A DNA stretch of 64,000 bases from Arabidopsis thaliana (Eukaryota; Streptophyta; Magnoliopsida; Brassicales; Brassicaceae): the NCBI RefSeq assembly GCF_000001735.4, contig NC_003070.9, positions 19,267,971 through 19,331,970 on the forward strand. Reading direction: 5' to 3'. The position numbers were made by a program, and so were the translations under genes. This document shows, in pieces, positions 12,221 to 24,959 of the stretch; position 1 is the first letter of the stretch; every line of letters begins with the position of its first letter. Under the pieces are notes generated by a model. The model was not told the origin of the DNA. It saw nothing but the letters and a program-made list of their open reading frames with translations, and did not search any database.

Positions 12221-14925
12221 GTTGTTAATCTTTGTCTTTCTTCCTCTTCTTCTTCCTTCGTCACTTTAAACTCATTGTATACTACATTATGGCAACAATG
12301 TGGTGATGTTGATGATCTTCTTCTTCTTCGATGCATCCCTTTTTGCCTCATGTAATACGTCAAACTCTCCATATCCCTAAACTCTGTTAGTGGTGATAAT
12401 GGTGATGATGAGGATTTTCTCTTCTCTTCACTACTTTCTCTGAATCTGAAGACTCTTTGATCTTTTCCGACTTGAGCCTCTTCTATGCAACAATCTTCCA
12501 TTGATGTATCTTCATTGCTTCTCTCTTCTTTGATATCGGTGAGGCTAAATTTGTACACCTCGTGTTTGTGACTGACCAGCAGATCTAATATCCATTACTT
12601 TCTTTCTTTCTCTTCATTGACCTAAACACAAGCGTCCAAAATATTATGAAACCGAAAAACAAAAACAAATATATATCTACTGATCTTTACTAATACAATT
12701 AACAACAAAATAAAATCACCTGTTTTTCAATCTCAGGTCTATATTCCGGCCTTGATATTCCTAAAAGGTGGCCGAGCTTCGTCGTTTTTTAATCCAACAT
12801 TCTACACTTCACATCTTCCATTGATGTATCTTCCTTGCTTCTCTCTTCTTCATCATCCGTGAGACTAGAATATGTCTCCACCTCTTCTGGTGACTCATCA
12901 TCATATCTAATATCCATATCCGTATTGATTACTTTCTTCTCTTCCTTTTCATTGACCTAAACACACACAAGTCCAAAATATTATGAAACCAAGATATATA
13001 TCTACTGATCTTACTATAACAACAATAATAAAAAAAAAAAATCACCTGTATTTCAATCTCAGGTTTATTATATTGCCGCCTTGATATTTCTAAACGGTGA
13101 CCGGACTTCTTCAATATATCATCCAACATTCTACACTTCAAAGCTTCTATGTAATCATCTTCCATTATCTCTTCTTCGAAATCGGTGAGGCTAAATTTAG
13201 ACACCTCGTGTGGTGACTCTTCATAACATCTAATATCCACATCTGGATCCATTACTTTCTTCTCTTCCTCTTCATATACCTAAACACATGCCACAAGTCA
13301 AATATTATGAAACCAAAAACAAAAAAAAATAAAAAAAAATATCTAGTGATCTTTTTATTAAAAACTAACCTGTTTTTCAATCTCAGGTTTATATTCCGGC
13401 CTTGATATTTTTAAATGGTGACCGGACTTCTTCATTATTTCATCCAACATTCTACACTTCACACCTTCTATGGAGTCATTTTCCATTATCTCTTCTTCCA
13501 AATCAGTGAGGCTAAATTTATACACCTCGTTTGGTGACTCTTCATAAGATCTAATATAGATATCCGGATCCATTACTTTCTTCTCTTCCTTTTCATATAC
13601 CTAAACACACACAAGATCAAATATTATTAAACCAAAAAAAAAAAAAAAAAAAACTGATCTTAATCACAAAATAACCAAAAAAATAAAACCTGTTTTTCAA
13701 TCTCAGGTTTATAATATTCCGGCCTTGATATTTCTACACGGTGACCGGAATTCTTCACTATATCATCCAACATTCTACACTTCATATCTTCTCTGTAATC
13801 ATCTTCCATTATCTCTTCTTCGAAATCGGTGAGGCTAAATTTATACACCTCGTGTGGTGACTCTTCATAACAACTAATATCCACATCCGGATCCATTACT
13901 CTCTTCTCTTCCTCTTCATTGACCTAAACACACATAAGTCCAAAATATTATGAAACCAAAGAAAAACCAAATATATGTCTACGAATCTTTATATAACAAG
14001 AAAATAAAATCACCTCTTTTTCAGTCTCAGGTTTAGATTCCGGCCTTAATATTTCTAAACTGTGACCGGACTTCTTCGCATTTTCAGCCAACAATCTAGT
14101 AGACTTCTTATGTTCTATGTAATCATCTTTCATTGATGTCTCTTTCTTGCTTCTCTCATCAACATCGGTGAGGCAAAATTTATACACCTCGTGTAGTGAC
14201 TCATCCATTACGTTCTTTTCTTCCAAGTCAAAAACCTAAACACCAAAAGTCCAAAATATTACATATGAAACCAAGAAAAACAAAAATATATATGTACTGA
14301 TCTTGATTTATAATAACAAAACAATCACCTCGTTGTCAATCTCAGATTTATATCCCAGCCCTAGAATTTCTAAACGGTAACCCGACTCCTTGGCTATCTC
14401 CTCCATTACTCTACACTTATCAGTTTCGGATACTACTGAAGTTGACTTCAATTTCTCTTTGATCTCAGTGTTTACAAGATTCCCGGGAGGGACCTGAATA
14501 GCAGTTGTTACATAACGTTGACCATAACGTTGACCAACCAGCTCGCTAATAATTAGCAGTTCAGGTATTTCTCTACACTTGACCGATGCAAAAATCAGAC
14601 TCGAAACTGCTTCGGAAGTATCATCATTAACCAATAAACAACTGTGTTTTTTACTGGGGGAGAAGCGGAGGAGGATGAAATCAGTGAACTTGAGCAAAAA
14701 ACCGTAGATTGTAATCGCGTTTTCGACGAGCAAGAGCTGTTCGGTTCGGAAGAGTGCACTCTTGGAGTCGTTGCTTCGGATGAAGTCAACAATATCAGCA
14801 CGTAGGTGTCTAGATTTTGCGTACTTCTGGGACTTGAGTAGCATAAGGCGAGATTGAAGCTGTTTCAAAACTTTCCATGTGAAAGCGTTTGATTTTCTCC
14901 GTCGAGAGAACGAGAAACCAAACAT
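11914..14925 (-). CDS. IST1-like protein (Vps4 regulator, ESCRT pathway) with amplified exons (probably AT1G51900)
   Basis: Best model, seven exons: 14925-14329, 14235-14014, 13923-13690, 13600-13370, 13279-13046, 12956-12808, 12571-11914; in frame, about 774 residues. Exon 1 (199 residues) is an IST1 domain: helices around LQSRLMLLKSQKYAKSRHLR, RTEQLLLVENAITIYGFLL, SLIFASVKCREIPEL and the tail of the domain near RYVTTAIQVPPG. IST1 proteins bind ESCRT-III and Vps4 in multivesicular-body sorting. Exons 2-5 are four tandem copies of one phase-0 exon (HEVYKFSLTDxEEE, KCRMLD, KKSGHxLEIxRPE), and the end of exon 1 carries the second half of the same unit. Exon 6 is a decayed copy: without the donor at 12807 it runs into a stop at 12791-12789. 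The last exon has repeats of HPKLPDYDQ, a motif seen near the C-terminus of plant IST1-like proteins. Exons 1-5 are secure; the splice joining exons 6 and 7 is inferred from phase only. Confidence 0.8.
13046..14235 (-). repeat. Tandem exon-intron repeat array, period about 320 bp
   Basis: Four intact exon copies (14235-14014, 13923-13690, 13600-13370, 13279-13046; 222-234 nt each) recur with their introns, which all start GTGATTT or GTTTTA/GTTAGT and end near TGTTTAG. A fifth, damaged copy lies at about 12956-12720 and a partial sixth opens the last exon (12619-12550). All copies begin and end in phase 0, so copy number can change without breaking the frame. Confidence 0.9.
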
Positions 14926-16306
14926 GATTAAAATTGAGTTTGTGATATGTTTCAGCAACGAGAGCGATGTTGGTTTTATAAGGAACCCCCAAAGCAAATC
15001 CAAGATTGAAAGGGAATAGGAAAAATACATTACCAAATCCTAAACCAATAAGGAGGCTTGTTTTGCAAGTAAGGCGTATTTTTTTTAAGAGAGAGAGCGT
15101 GGTTATTCTAATCTCCCACTCGTTTTTTTATTTAGGATTAAGCTACGATTTTGATAATTTCTTGTTTTTACTTTATTTTAAAATATCTCGTGAATCTTAT
15201 AAATTTTACAAAATATCAAATCACAATTAACAGATACGATTACTTTGTTCTCCTTTAAAGTTTAAATCTTCTAGTGGCGCATTGTTCAACCGGTAAGGAT
15301 ATCTCGAATCGTAATCCAAAATTAATTTTAAACAATTGTATCAAATTTCCATTAATAAAAATGAATTATATTGTATCAATTCTTTGATAAACAAATTGAC
15401 CTTAAGATTCTTGAAAGAAAAAATATTGTTTATTTTAACAACATTTAACGAATTAATGAATTATTTTGTTTACGATAAACTAACGTAGCAAAATTTATAA
15501 AACATCTAATCATAGTTGATAGATAATATTATTTTGTCAATATTTAAATCATCTAGTGGCATTACTCAAATCTCGAATCGTGTAATCCGATATTAATTCT
15601 TAAAGTCCTACCAAATTTCAGACTTCAAAACTACATGGGATTCTTGCTATATTTTTAAATCTAACCCAGACAATAAACCTAGGTCACCGTCTCATTGGAT
15701 TTCTTGGTCAATCGGATTAGATCACGAATCAATTTTTTTTTTCTATAGTTTTATAAATATAAAATAAAAATAATTATATTAGGTTGAACAAAATATGAAG
15801 TCCAACTAAAACCAAAAAAAAAATTAATCCAACTTAAACCAAAACAAAATTTCATAGTACGGGCTATGTTAGTAAACATAAATACTAACATATTTATCCC
15901 AAAATTAAATAAATTATCTTGAATCGTTATCTCGCATCGTTATCTCGCAGATAAACAGGTTCACCGGATTACGGGTTACCGTGAATTTATAGGTTTTCAA
16001 TTTAAAATTTGGCGGATATTAGCATTAAACTCCAAAGAAAAAAAATGTATGGATCGCAGATTAACCAGTCGGACAGAACATGAAAAAAAAAGATAGTATT
16101 AAATTTTAAAACACATATATTGTCTCTGTCGGTTTCCTACTACCAAAATAACGATTTCTTGTGACACAAGAAAGCTAGTTTACAAATACTAAAGGCCAGA
16201 AACAAAACCAATCACTCAATGCAGAAAGACGGTATTTTAAGTTCCAGAGATAACTTCACATTTCAATGGATTATTTTGGTTCATAAAGACATCAAATGCT
16301 CTCAAT
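14926..16306. other. Intergenic DNA with a duplicated 150-bp segment
   Basis: Contains the IST1-like promoter. Segments 15185-15360 and 15480-15625 are diverged direct copies (shared AAATTTATAAAA/AATTTTACAAAA, CTAGTGGC, ATCTCGAATCGT, AATCC..ATTAATT, TACCAAATTTC/TATCAAATTTC). A TATA-less AT-rich remainder shows no gene. The GTGGC...TCGAATC spacing faintly resembles tRNA boxes A and B but no cloverleaf forms. Confidence 0.5.
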
Positions 16307-19300
16307 TCACCTCGGTCCAGGTGAGAATCCAGTAGGAGAGAAGGTTAATTCAATAGAATCTCTAGAAAACATGTCTTGACTACCTTGTTTCCTGGCAATC
16401 TCAGAGTCCAGACACTCTTTTAGCTCCATCACAACATGTGGCATCGTCGGTCTATGGTTTGACGTAGGGTTTACACAAGACAAAGCCAACTCCACAGCCT
16501 TCCACACACCGTTTGTATCAAATTCCTTAATCAGTTTCGGGTCAATAATATTCCTAATGTCTCCTTCCATGAGCTTAAATCCAACCCAATCTGTAATATG
16601 CGCTTTCTCGCGGGTTGTATCAATCACAGGCTGGTTTGTGATGATTTCTAATAAAACTACCCCAAAGCTGTACACATCAGTCTTCTCGCTTAACAAGTTT
16701 GTTCTATAGTACCTGAAAAGAGTATTAAAAATATTACATTTCATATTCTATCATGAGTAAGATAATTGATTGATTTACTCACTCAGGGTCTAAGTAACCA
16801 GGTGTTCCGGCAACGATTGTTGATACATAAGATTCACCATCCACCGGGGAAGATCTAGAGAGCCCAAAATCAGCTAGTTTCGCTTGATACAGCTCATTCA
16901 ATAAAATGTTAGTAGTTTTCACATCTCTATGGACCATAGGTGGTCTACTTCCATTATGTAGATACTCCAATCCTGTTACAAATTATTTTATGTCAATTTT
17001 TTATTCATCAAAAATCAGAATATAAGCAAGTCTTTTTGTTATTTCATCACCTTGTGCTGCCTCCATAGCTATTTGCATTCTGTTTTCCCAACTTAGAACA
17101 TGTCCACTGCGGTTTCCTATACCGAATTTCAATTGTTATAATTACGAACTCCACCAAATAATAATCTCTAAGTTAGTGTGTTTACCAGACATATTCTCCT
17201 TCAAGTCTCCATTTGCCATGTATTCATAAATCAAGGCAAAGTTATCTCCATCATCACAGTAACCAACAAGTCCCACCAAATGTCTATGGTGGACTCTTAA
17301 AAGTAGTTCAACCTAAGAAACATATCAAAAACTTAATTTCCATTTCAAAATGAAAAGACTAATGATTCTGATCTAGATGTTACCTCTGCTTTGAAATGTT
17401 TATAATCTTGTTCAGCTGAGGAATGAAAGAGCATTTTCACAGCTACTTCAGTATCATCCAATTTTCCATAATACACTCTTCCATATCCTCCTTTACCAAG
17501 AACTCTCTCAAAGTTATTCGTCATCTTTAGTATCTCGGAATACGTAAATTTTCGATCCTTTGTTTCGATTGATTGATAGGATGATCTGATCTCAGTATTA
17601 ACCCTAGTTGGAGCTGTTATAATATGGTCAAAACGAGAAATAAAAAATTAATCAAATCTACAAAAATATGTTCTACTTTCCACTAATGTTTAAGACCTAA
17701 TCTTATGTTTATACCTTCACCACTTCCCTGTTTTTCTCTTTTAAAAATGACACATATGGTAAAGATAGCTAGTAATGCGATCACACCAGCCACTGATGCT
17801 AAGATAGCAACCAAAGGAAACTTTATACCGTGTTTTTCACTACTCTGGTTTTCATCTATACTGCAATCATTCAAAGTGAATGGAAAAAATAAGAGAGATT
17901 ATGTAATCATACTTTCCACGACTTAAGACAGAAAAAAAAAGAGTTGAAAAAATATCTTACATTAGTTTTAAAGATTTGTTGTTTATCCTATGCTTAATAG
18001 AATCTGGAACTGTGAGGTTGAGCTTCGGGTTTCCTTTTAAGTTTCTGCGATAGGCGATCGACAGAATCTTTCAAGAACAAAACCAAGAAAACCAGAGCAG
18101 AATAACTAGAACTCACACTAGTGTCAACATCTTCATATCAGCAAGAAAATCTGGAATCTCTCCGGATAAATCATTATCTGATAAATCTCTGTCCATTGTA
18201 GAGATAAAGAAAACGATTACATTAAATAGTAAAAGTTTATTTATGTTGTATACTGTTAGATACTTACAGTTCCCTCAATTGTATTAGATTAGATATATCA
18301 TGTGTTATGATACCGGTCAATCCACTCGTTCTCAAGTTCCTAATGTTTTAAAGAGTTTAGAATCTTTTCGAAACCCCGAAAATATAATAAAAAGGAGTGA
18401 TGAAATGTATATAAATGAAATGAAAAGATAACATACAATGATGTGATCAGAGGTTGATCAGAGTCCAAATAAAGGCAATTCAGACCTTCCCATCTATATA
18501 TTTGAGGAGAACATGGATCTCCTTGCCAACTTATCTTTTTACTCAATCCATATGTTTTCTTGATGTTCATCATAGCAGAAACTATAATACTCAAACAAAC
18601 AAAAAAAACAGCAAAGCATATGGTTTATTAGATAACAGTAACAAATTTTAGAAATCATTTTTAAACATGCTATTTTTTTGTCAACTTAGAAAAATCTGAT
18701 TATTTGAATGTACTCTTAAGTCAAATAAATTCATGTGGATTTGAAAATATTTTTCACAAACTAGTACAACTTCCTAACTTCTTGAAAAAATTGAAAGAAA
18801 ACAAAGTGGTTAAAAGAATGAGGTTAAATGAATTTTACCTTCATCTTGATATGTCTCGAGCAGTAAATTTTCTACAAGTGTATAAACCTCGAGGGCATTG
18901 ATAAGTGGAGGAAGAGTAGAGGTTGTGGTCATTGTAAAAGTGAAATTGAAAAACCCATCTGAAGAATTTAAAGCTGTTGGACTAGAGATTGTAGTGATGC
19001 TGAGATTGTGAGGTCTAATGGAACTTTCCCAAACCTGACCACCATTGTATGTAATGTTGAATTCTCTGATGTCATTAGCTTTAAGATTTTGGATTTCTGC
19101 AAAATGCATGTATACATATGACGGTGCATTGATGTTTTGGAGATCCCACCATATGTTGAGAGGATGAGTAGCTTCCGCCGGAATAATTGCGGAATTCGCC
19201 ACATTTTGAGGCACATTGTAGGAATTGCTACTTGTATCAACCGGTAGATTGGTACTTAACGACACTGTTTCATTCTGGCTGAATGGAACCCAAACTCGGT

Positions 19301-20415
19301 CATACAAGTCATCAGAATACCTAAAGAGAGAGACAAAGAGGCTTCATTTTTAGCTCAATAAAAAGTTTGCAAAATAATCATGAAACATAAATCCATACAT
19401 AAGAATAAGATATAGGAAAATCAGTTTGCAAAAATGTAAATATGTGTTCAATGTTAGGAGTGGTAAAAAAATAGCAAAACAAGTTTCCATAGCATGAAAA
19501 AGTGGTATACTTATTCATCACGAATACTAATTGTAAACCTAAGAATCAAGAAAAGTTAAGCGTAAAACGGAAAATGCAAACGGAAAGTTCTAGTTCTGTT
19601 TGCATTTTCATTTTACTAAAATACTTTACGAGAAAACTGGAAATGTTTATATTCTTTTTCTCTCATGTAAACACAACATATATATTGTTTTTGAAAAAAT
19701 TGAAGCCTCAATTTCTTTACCTGAGGAAGTATGCAGTCTTTGGAAAGTAGATTCTGGCAAAGGACATCAACGACCCACCTTGAGTGACGTAAGTATCATT
19801 GTTCAACGGACGAAGTTCCAACGACGATATAAACGGTGTCGTTTGTCCTGTTTTGACAAGACAAACTTGGAGACGGTCTTGTGTTAAGACATGAATTATC
19901 TCGAAGATGGTAGCATTTGCTACTCCTTCCAATATAACAGAAGTCCATTTATTAGGACCAATATGAAGATCAAACTTAGGCATTTGATTCAAACCATCAT
20001 AATTCCCATACACAAACGTTCCTCTAATCAGATATTTGAGATTCGCTTTGAGATTGAAGTTGTAACAATTTCTTTGACCTTCAGGGAAGCTTCTTAAGGT
20101 CCAAGTCTGTTGCTGAAGCTGTGACTTGTATGAATCACTGATCCTTTCGGTTAATCCACTATCGATGTAATCCGCGTCTGATATGTATGTTATGTTCGTT
20201 ATCTGCTCGGTATAGGTTGTGTCCTTAGGAATTAGTCCACAATCCAAGCTGATAAAACCTGTTCATGATTCAATAAGATATATTGAAAGGGTTTCGTAAG
20301 AAACATCAAGCTATTATGAAACAGAATAAGAACCTGATTGAGATTGAGCTTGGACTAAGTGAAAAACGGCAAAAGCTATAGTCGAGAGAAGCAAAAACCC
20401 ATTCATAGTCTTCAT
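16307..20415 (-). CDS. LRR-I receptor-like kinase with malectin-like ectodomain (probably AT1G51910)
   Basis: Thirteen coding exons: 20415-20334, 20258-19721, 19320-18839, 18581-18437, 18339-18268, 18188-18117, 18044-17961, 17860-17715, 17613-17384, 17312-17186, 17116-17051, 16972-16783, 16712-16307. They join to 879 residues. Signal peptide ([20 protein letters not shown]), malectin-like domain, three LRRs, transmembrane helix ([14 protein letters not shown]), kinase with GKGGYG (Phe to Tyr against its paralogues), [15 protein letters not shown] and GTPGYLDPE. The malectin-like exon has one extra residue (SSN in the VDTSSNSY region) and the last exon is three bases shorter than in the other two genes. 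The intron layout is otherwise identical to the second kinase. It is separated from them by the IST1-like gene. Expected at the plasma membrane as a catalytically competent RD kinase; ligand unknown. Confidence 0.92.
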
Positions 20416-20769
20416 TTTTTTTTCTTGATTACTTTTAGGCACTGATTTAGATTAATCAGGGGATTGTAAGATTATGGCAGAAGTCGAATAAAAATATAAG
20501 GAAATAGAATGAAACAAAGGGAGATAGATGCAGAGAATATTGCTCTGTCAAAATAATCCAAATCTGTCATACAAAAAAATCTTTTATAGGGAAAATCATA
20601 ATTTATTTTTTGTTAAAAATAATTCCAAATTATGTAAGGAAAAAAATCTTGACTTCCAAAATTTGGTGTTATTTTTACTTTCTAGCACATTTCTTACAAA
20701 TTTTGACAGTTCTTTTGAGTGAGTGAATAATAGAAAATTTAAATGGAGAAGAACACACTTTACTATCTT

Positions 20770-20790
20770 TTTGTTTTTTTCTTTATTACC

Positions 20791-20832
<42 letters not shown>

Positions 20833-20958
20833 ATCATTAGAGACATGAACCATATAGAGAGAGAGCCTGTTTTGCTAAGGAATCAGCCAACACATTAGCT
20901 GATCTTGGAATAAAGCGACAAGTAAATCTAGAAAGAGATCTGATACAAAGATCTTGGG
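20770..20958 (-). mobile_element. 5'-truncated LINE (non-LTR retrotransposon) insertion
   Basis: A 17-bp direct repeat, ACACACTTTACTATCTT, lies at 20753-20769 and 20959-20975. Between them, on the minus strand, is the extreme C-terminus of a plant LINE-type RNase H (RFIPRSANVLADSLAKQALS, then a stop), followed by a (TA)n tract and an A-rich tail (T-rich at 20768-20785 on the plus strand). Target-site duplication, 5' truncation and an A-rich 3' end are the hallmarks of target-primed reverse transcription. Confidence 0.85.
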
Positions 20959-20975
20959 ACACACTTTACTATCTT

Positions 20976-22377
20976 CAACCCTATTTTTTTTGTTACGAGG
21001 GGAAGTGCATTTAGTTTGCTGCAGGTAGTTGAATATTATCATGATATGATTAGTTTAAATATTTTAGTTATGATATAATAGACAATCTAAAGAAGAAGAA
21101 AAACACCCCTATAGCTGTTAGAACTCTTTTATCTATTAAGTATTAACCCTTACTAGGTTATTAACCCCTGTTATGCGGTGTTTGTTGTTATCAGTTGTTT
21201 TAATATATTTTTGGCTAAGTAATCATTTAAGTAGCTATATATTGACATTAGTAATGCAAAACTACTATAATGTATTTTAATATTATTTTAACATACAAAT
21301 TCATTTGTTTATATATTTAGTATCATTTATGCTATCAAAATTTTATTTATATAAGGAAAAATATTATAGGATAAAATTTGATATAAAACATATTACAAAT
21401 ATTATCTATCATTGTCTTTTACTTTTTTATATTACTAAAGATTTTGCTATTAGTAAAGCAATTACATAGAAATATATATTTTGACAAAATATTAGAAATT
21501 TAATTACCAAAATATGTATATGTTTGAACATACATGTATTTCTCTTATCTATTAGTAAAATTGTTTTGATATTAATTAACCAATTATAAAGTAATATATT
21601 TTTGATTAAAATTGCCGGATTGACACCTTCCCATTTTTACTATTAACCACAAGACCTTCTTTGATTTTTGTGATAACTCGATAGATATTGTAGGTTTGGG
21701 AAAACCGCGACATCCCAAAAGAACATGCGTCAGCCACTACAAAAATCAAATCATGACAAATCTATTCTAATCAAAGATATTAAATTTCAAAGAGGAAATA
21801 GATCTTATCGAGGAATTTTGAGTCGGCTTTAACATGCTCTCAATTTCGAATTAGAGAAAATTAGAGACATATAGATAGAAACGTGCTCGTGATGACTGGC
21901 ATGATTCCTTATCGTTCTCATAGCTCGAATATGCTGATTTCAGACTTGTATTACCACACTATTGTCAAAATCTCAAGCATCCAATCCATCTCTTCTCTCT
22001 CGCAATATTTTGTTCCAAATCTTCATATTTTCTTCCTCATGGTATTATTTTCACCTCTTCGTTATTGATTTTTGATTTTGAGTTGCCGATATAGAATATA
22101 TAGAATTTGTTGTAACTTAGAAAAGTTTGTTTGTTACGATATGGTCAGGATAAAAGAAATATACGTTCCAGAATTACTACAGAAGTCTCAAACCGATCCA
22201 ATGATCAATACAGTTCTCACTTCCTCAAGGCTTGTCTCCTTGGCTTTGCATATCAACAAGAGATCTAATGTCAACACATTATAACGTATTTCTTAGGGAC
22301 ACTTAAAGTTTATAGTGTGAAATCAAAAGATATATATACCAGATTAAATATGAAAATATCAGCGGAATCTTATATAA
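20976..22377. other. AT-rich intergenic DNA
   Basis: Short frames at about 21883-22284 have no recognisable family or codon pattern. No RNA gene seen. It ends at the A/T target site of the Helitron. Confidence 0.5.
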
Positions 22378-24810
22378 TCTTATATAATAAAGTAAGGTTT
22401 CTCCAAAACAAGCTCTGAGAAGTTGCCATTTGGCATTCTATTCTTTCGACATTTGTCACTTTTTAAATTTTAATCCAATGTATTTATTATAATAATTAAT
22501 AAATTTAAATGCATTGATTTTAAAAAGACAATTTACACAATATACATTTTTCGTTATTTAGATATTTATTTTTTAATATAATTTAAAGCAAAAGTAAAGA
22601 TATATGAAACTATTTGACTACAAAATAATTTAAACATATACATTATAAGATCGTATGTCCAATATTTTTATTTAATGACCGTTTTACTTTCTACTTTTTG
22701 GCTCAGTTGAAACTTCCTTATTTCAATTATTAAATTTTTGGAAACATTATGCTGGAAAAATTAAAGCCCAACCTTTTTACAGCGAGAGAAGCTGCAATAC
22801 GGTTTGTTTTTCTACCCAACATCACATTATGAGGTTGAATCGTATGCGAAGTATAAATTTCTCTGAATTAGTTTAACAGTTTTGTTATCGGTCCATTTCA
22901 ATGTATATGTCATTAATATCTTACATATGACTTTTTGTTTGAGCAGGTGCTATGATTGTTTTTGGTGGAAATGATGGATCTCAAGAAGGTCTTGAATTGC
23001 CTAAACTTAACTCAAAGAGAGGTATCTCCTCAATTGTTTAAAAAAACGTTTGTGGCATGCATCTTACCATTTGTAAGAAATCATAAAGTAAATGAAAAAA
23101 AAAATCACCACATTAATATAGATAGACCAAATTTGTTGTGAGGTGATTTTCTTGCTACATATATAAGTGATGATTTAGCTGGGAGAGTAGATCGAATAAC
23201 TAAAATGAGATCACTTCTTTTATTTCTTATCTTTTAATAGATATTTGTTCTTATCTAAACTGCTTAATGTTAAGCCCTCGAAAATCTTTTTGGTATTTTT
23301 TTCCAAATTTAATAGGGTTTCTTGAGCTATGTTCTATATTTTTTGAAGTTGTCGAAGTTTGTTGGTGGGATTGATATTATTGCAATAGAAACATATGAAT
23401 TATTTTTATTTAGAATGTTTCATAGCTAAATATACGGGAACTATGTTTTAGATATTCTTGAGGTTGTTGTGTTTGCGGGTGACGTTGATACAATTGCAAC
23501 CGAGAAAACCATAATTTGTCATGATTCAATGTGTTTCACATGTTAGTTTTTTTTTCTTATACTTTATAATCTCTTTTTTTCTTTCTCATCATATGCTTTC
23601 CATACTATGTGATAAAACAAGTTTTTAGTAGAGGAGGATATCTTTAATATTTTTAGCCAAGGATGGTTGTATACGTTTAACAACTATAATGAATTTCTCC
23701 TTTTTAGATGGATTATGAAGGAATGACACTAACTAAAAATAAAAGAAATTAAAGTTGATGAGTTGATAAACAAATTGGTAAATCAGAGCCAATGTAATTT
23801 TTGTTGGGGGATTCGTTGGAAAATTAGCATTGCATTTTTGTGAGTGCTACAAGTATAGGTATATGTGTATATGTTTTCTCATCTTTAACAAAAAAATGTC
23901 TTTCACTTAATTATTATTATTATTATTATTTTTCAGTCTTTAAGAAATTATTTTCAGTCTTTTTTTTTCAATTGAGTTTATTTTTATCTAGCTAAATTTC
24001 ATATTTGGTAATTTTGTATTCCAAATGTATTCTAAATTTTCACATCTTTTCTTCTTCTTTCAGGGATAATTTTTGCTAAGGATTTTAGTTTCATTGAATA
24101 CAATTTTTAAAAATGTTTTATCATAAAAAAAAAAGTTTAATACAGTGTTTAGTTCACATATATAGGTTTTGGTTTATTATCTAATTCCACGTATTTTTAG
24201 ATTATTTTCTACTAAATAACTTATATTCTCATAAAGAAAATTATAGATGGTTGTCAGTTTTCATTTCTGTTTAAATATTATTGGTTTTATTTTAATGTTT
24301 ACCACATATATCGACATTGTTCTTTCCTATAAACATGGAGTAAAGAAACTTTTTAAAATTTTCAAAATATGATAACAACTATATAATAAAAAAATATTAC
24401 TATATTAATTGTAATATTACTAAATAATTTTTATGATGAAAATTCATGTATTACCAGAAATAACATCTCATTCTAGATTTAAGTTTTGAGTAAAAGTATA
24501 TATATTTTCTTTAATCTATTTTTTATTGTAATAAATAAATATTCACACAATATATTATTATATTATTTCATTTTTATTAAAAAATTATTATTTTTCGTTG
24601 TGCTTTTTAAATTTCCATATTGAGTTATATACATTATGCGTAAATTTTATGTTTGGAAGATATAATAAATATTTACTATAAATGTTTTTAATGTAAATAT
24701 CAAAACATCAAATTTTATTGTAATATATATATATATATATATATAGTTATATAATATTGTATACATTACTATATTAATATAACTCACGCAACGCGTGAGA
24801 CATTTTCTAG
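22378..24810 (+). mobile_element. Non-autonomous Helitron (ATREP-like), 2.4 kb
   Basis: The 5' end is TCTTATATAATAAAGTAAGG at 22378, preceded by A. The 3' end has a perfect 7-bp stem, CTCACGC/GCGTGAG, at 24783-24799, then ACATTTT and CTAG at 24807-24810, followed by T. A 5' TC, a 3' hairpin 5-12 nt before CTRR, and insertion between A and T with no target duplication are diagnostic of Helitrons. No Rep/helicase frame is present, so it is non-autonomous. A short frame at 22956-23141 has no recognised homology and could be captured sequence. The 3' end stops 149 bp before the first Cys-rich peptide start. Confidence 0.85.
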
Positions 24811-24902
24811 TTACTTATATGGTCAATGGTCATAAAAACCTATTCAATATTATTTTATTGTTAGTCTTCTGGACCAACTTGCTGCAAGTTTTCTTTTTGG
24901 CC

Positions 24903-24909
24903 TATATAA
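24903..24909 (+). promoter_or_regulatory. TATA box of first Cys-rich peptide gene
   Basis: TATATAA lies 57 bp before the start codon. The following 45 bases (ATAAACATCA...TCAAACTG...ATCTGAA) are conserved upstream of the second peptide gene (25540-25584), so the promoter was duplicated with the gene. GGTCAA/GTCAA W-box cores occur nearby (about 24831 and 24945). Confidence 0.6.
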
Positions 24910-24959
24910 ACATCAACCTTCCATAGTTTCAAACTGTTATCTGAAGTCAAAAAGTTGTT

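Noticed and set aside
15270..15310. Possible tRNA gene (GTGGCGCATTGTTCAACCGG)
   Set aside because: No acceptor stem or cloverleaf can be folded; at best a decayed SINE.
22956..23141. 61-residue frame inside the Helitron
   Set aside because: No recognised homology or splice context; kept only as a possible captured fragment in the Helitron entry.
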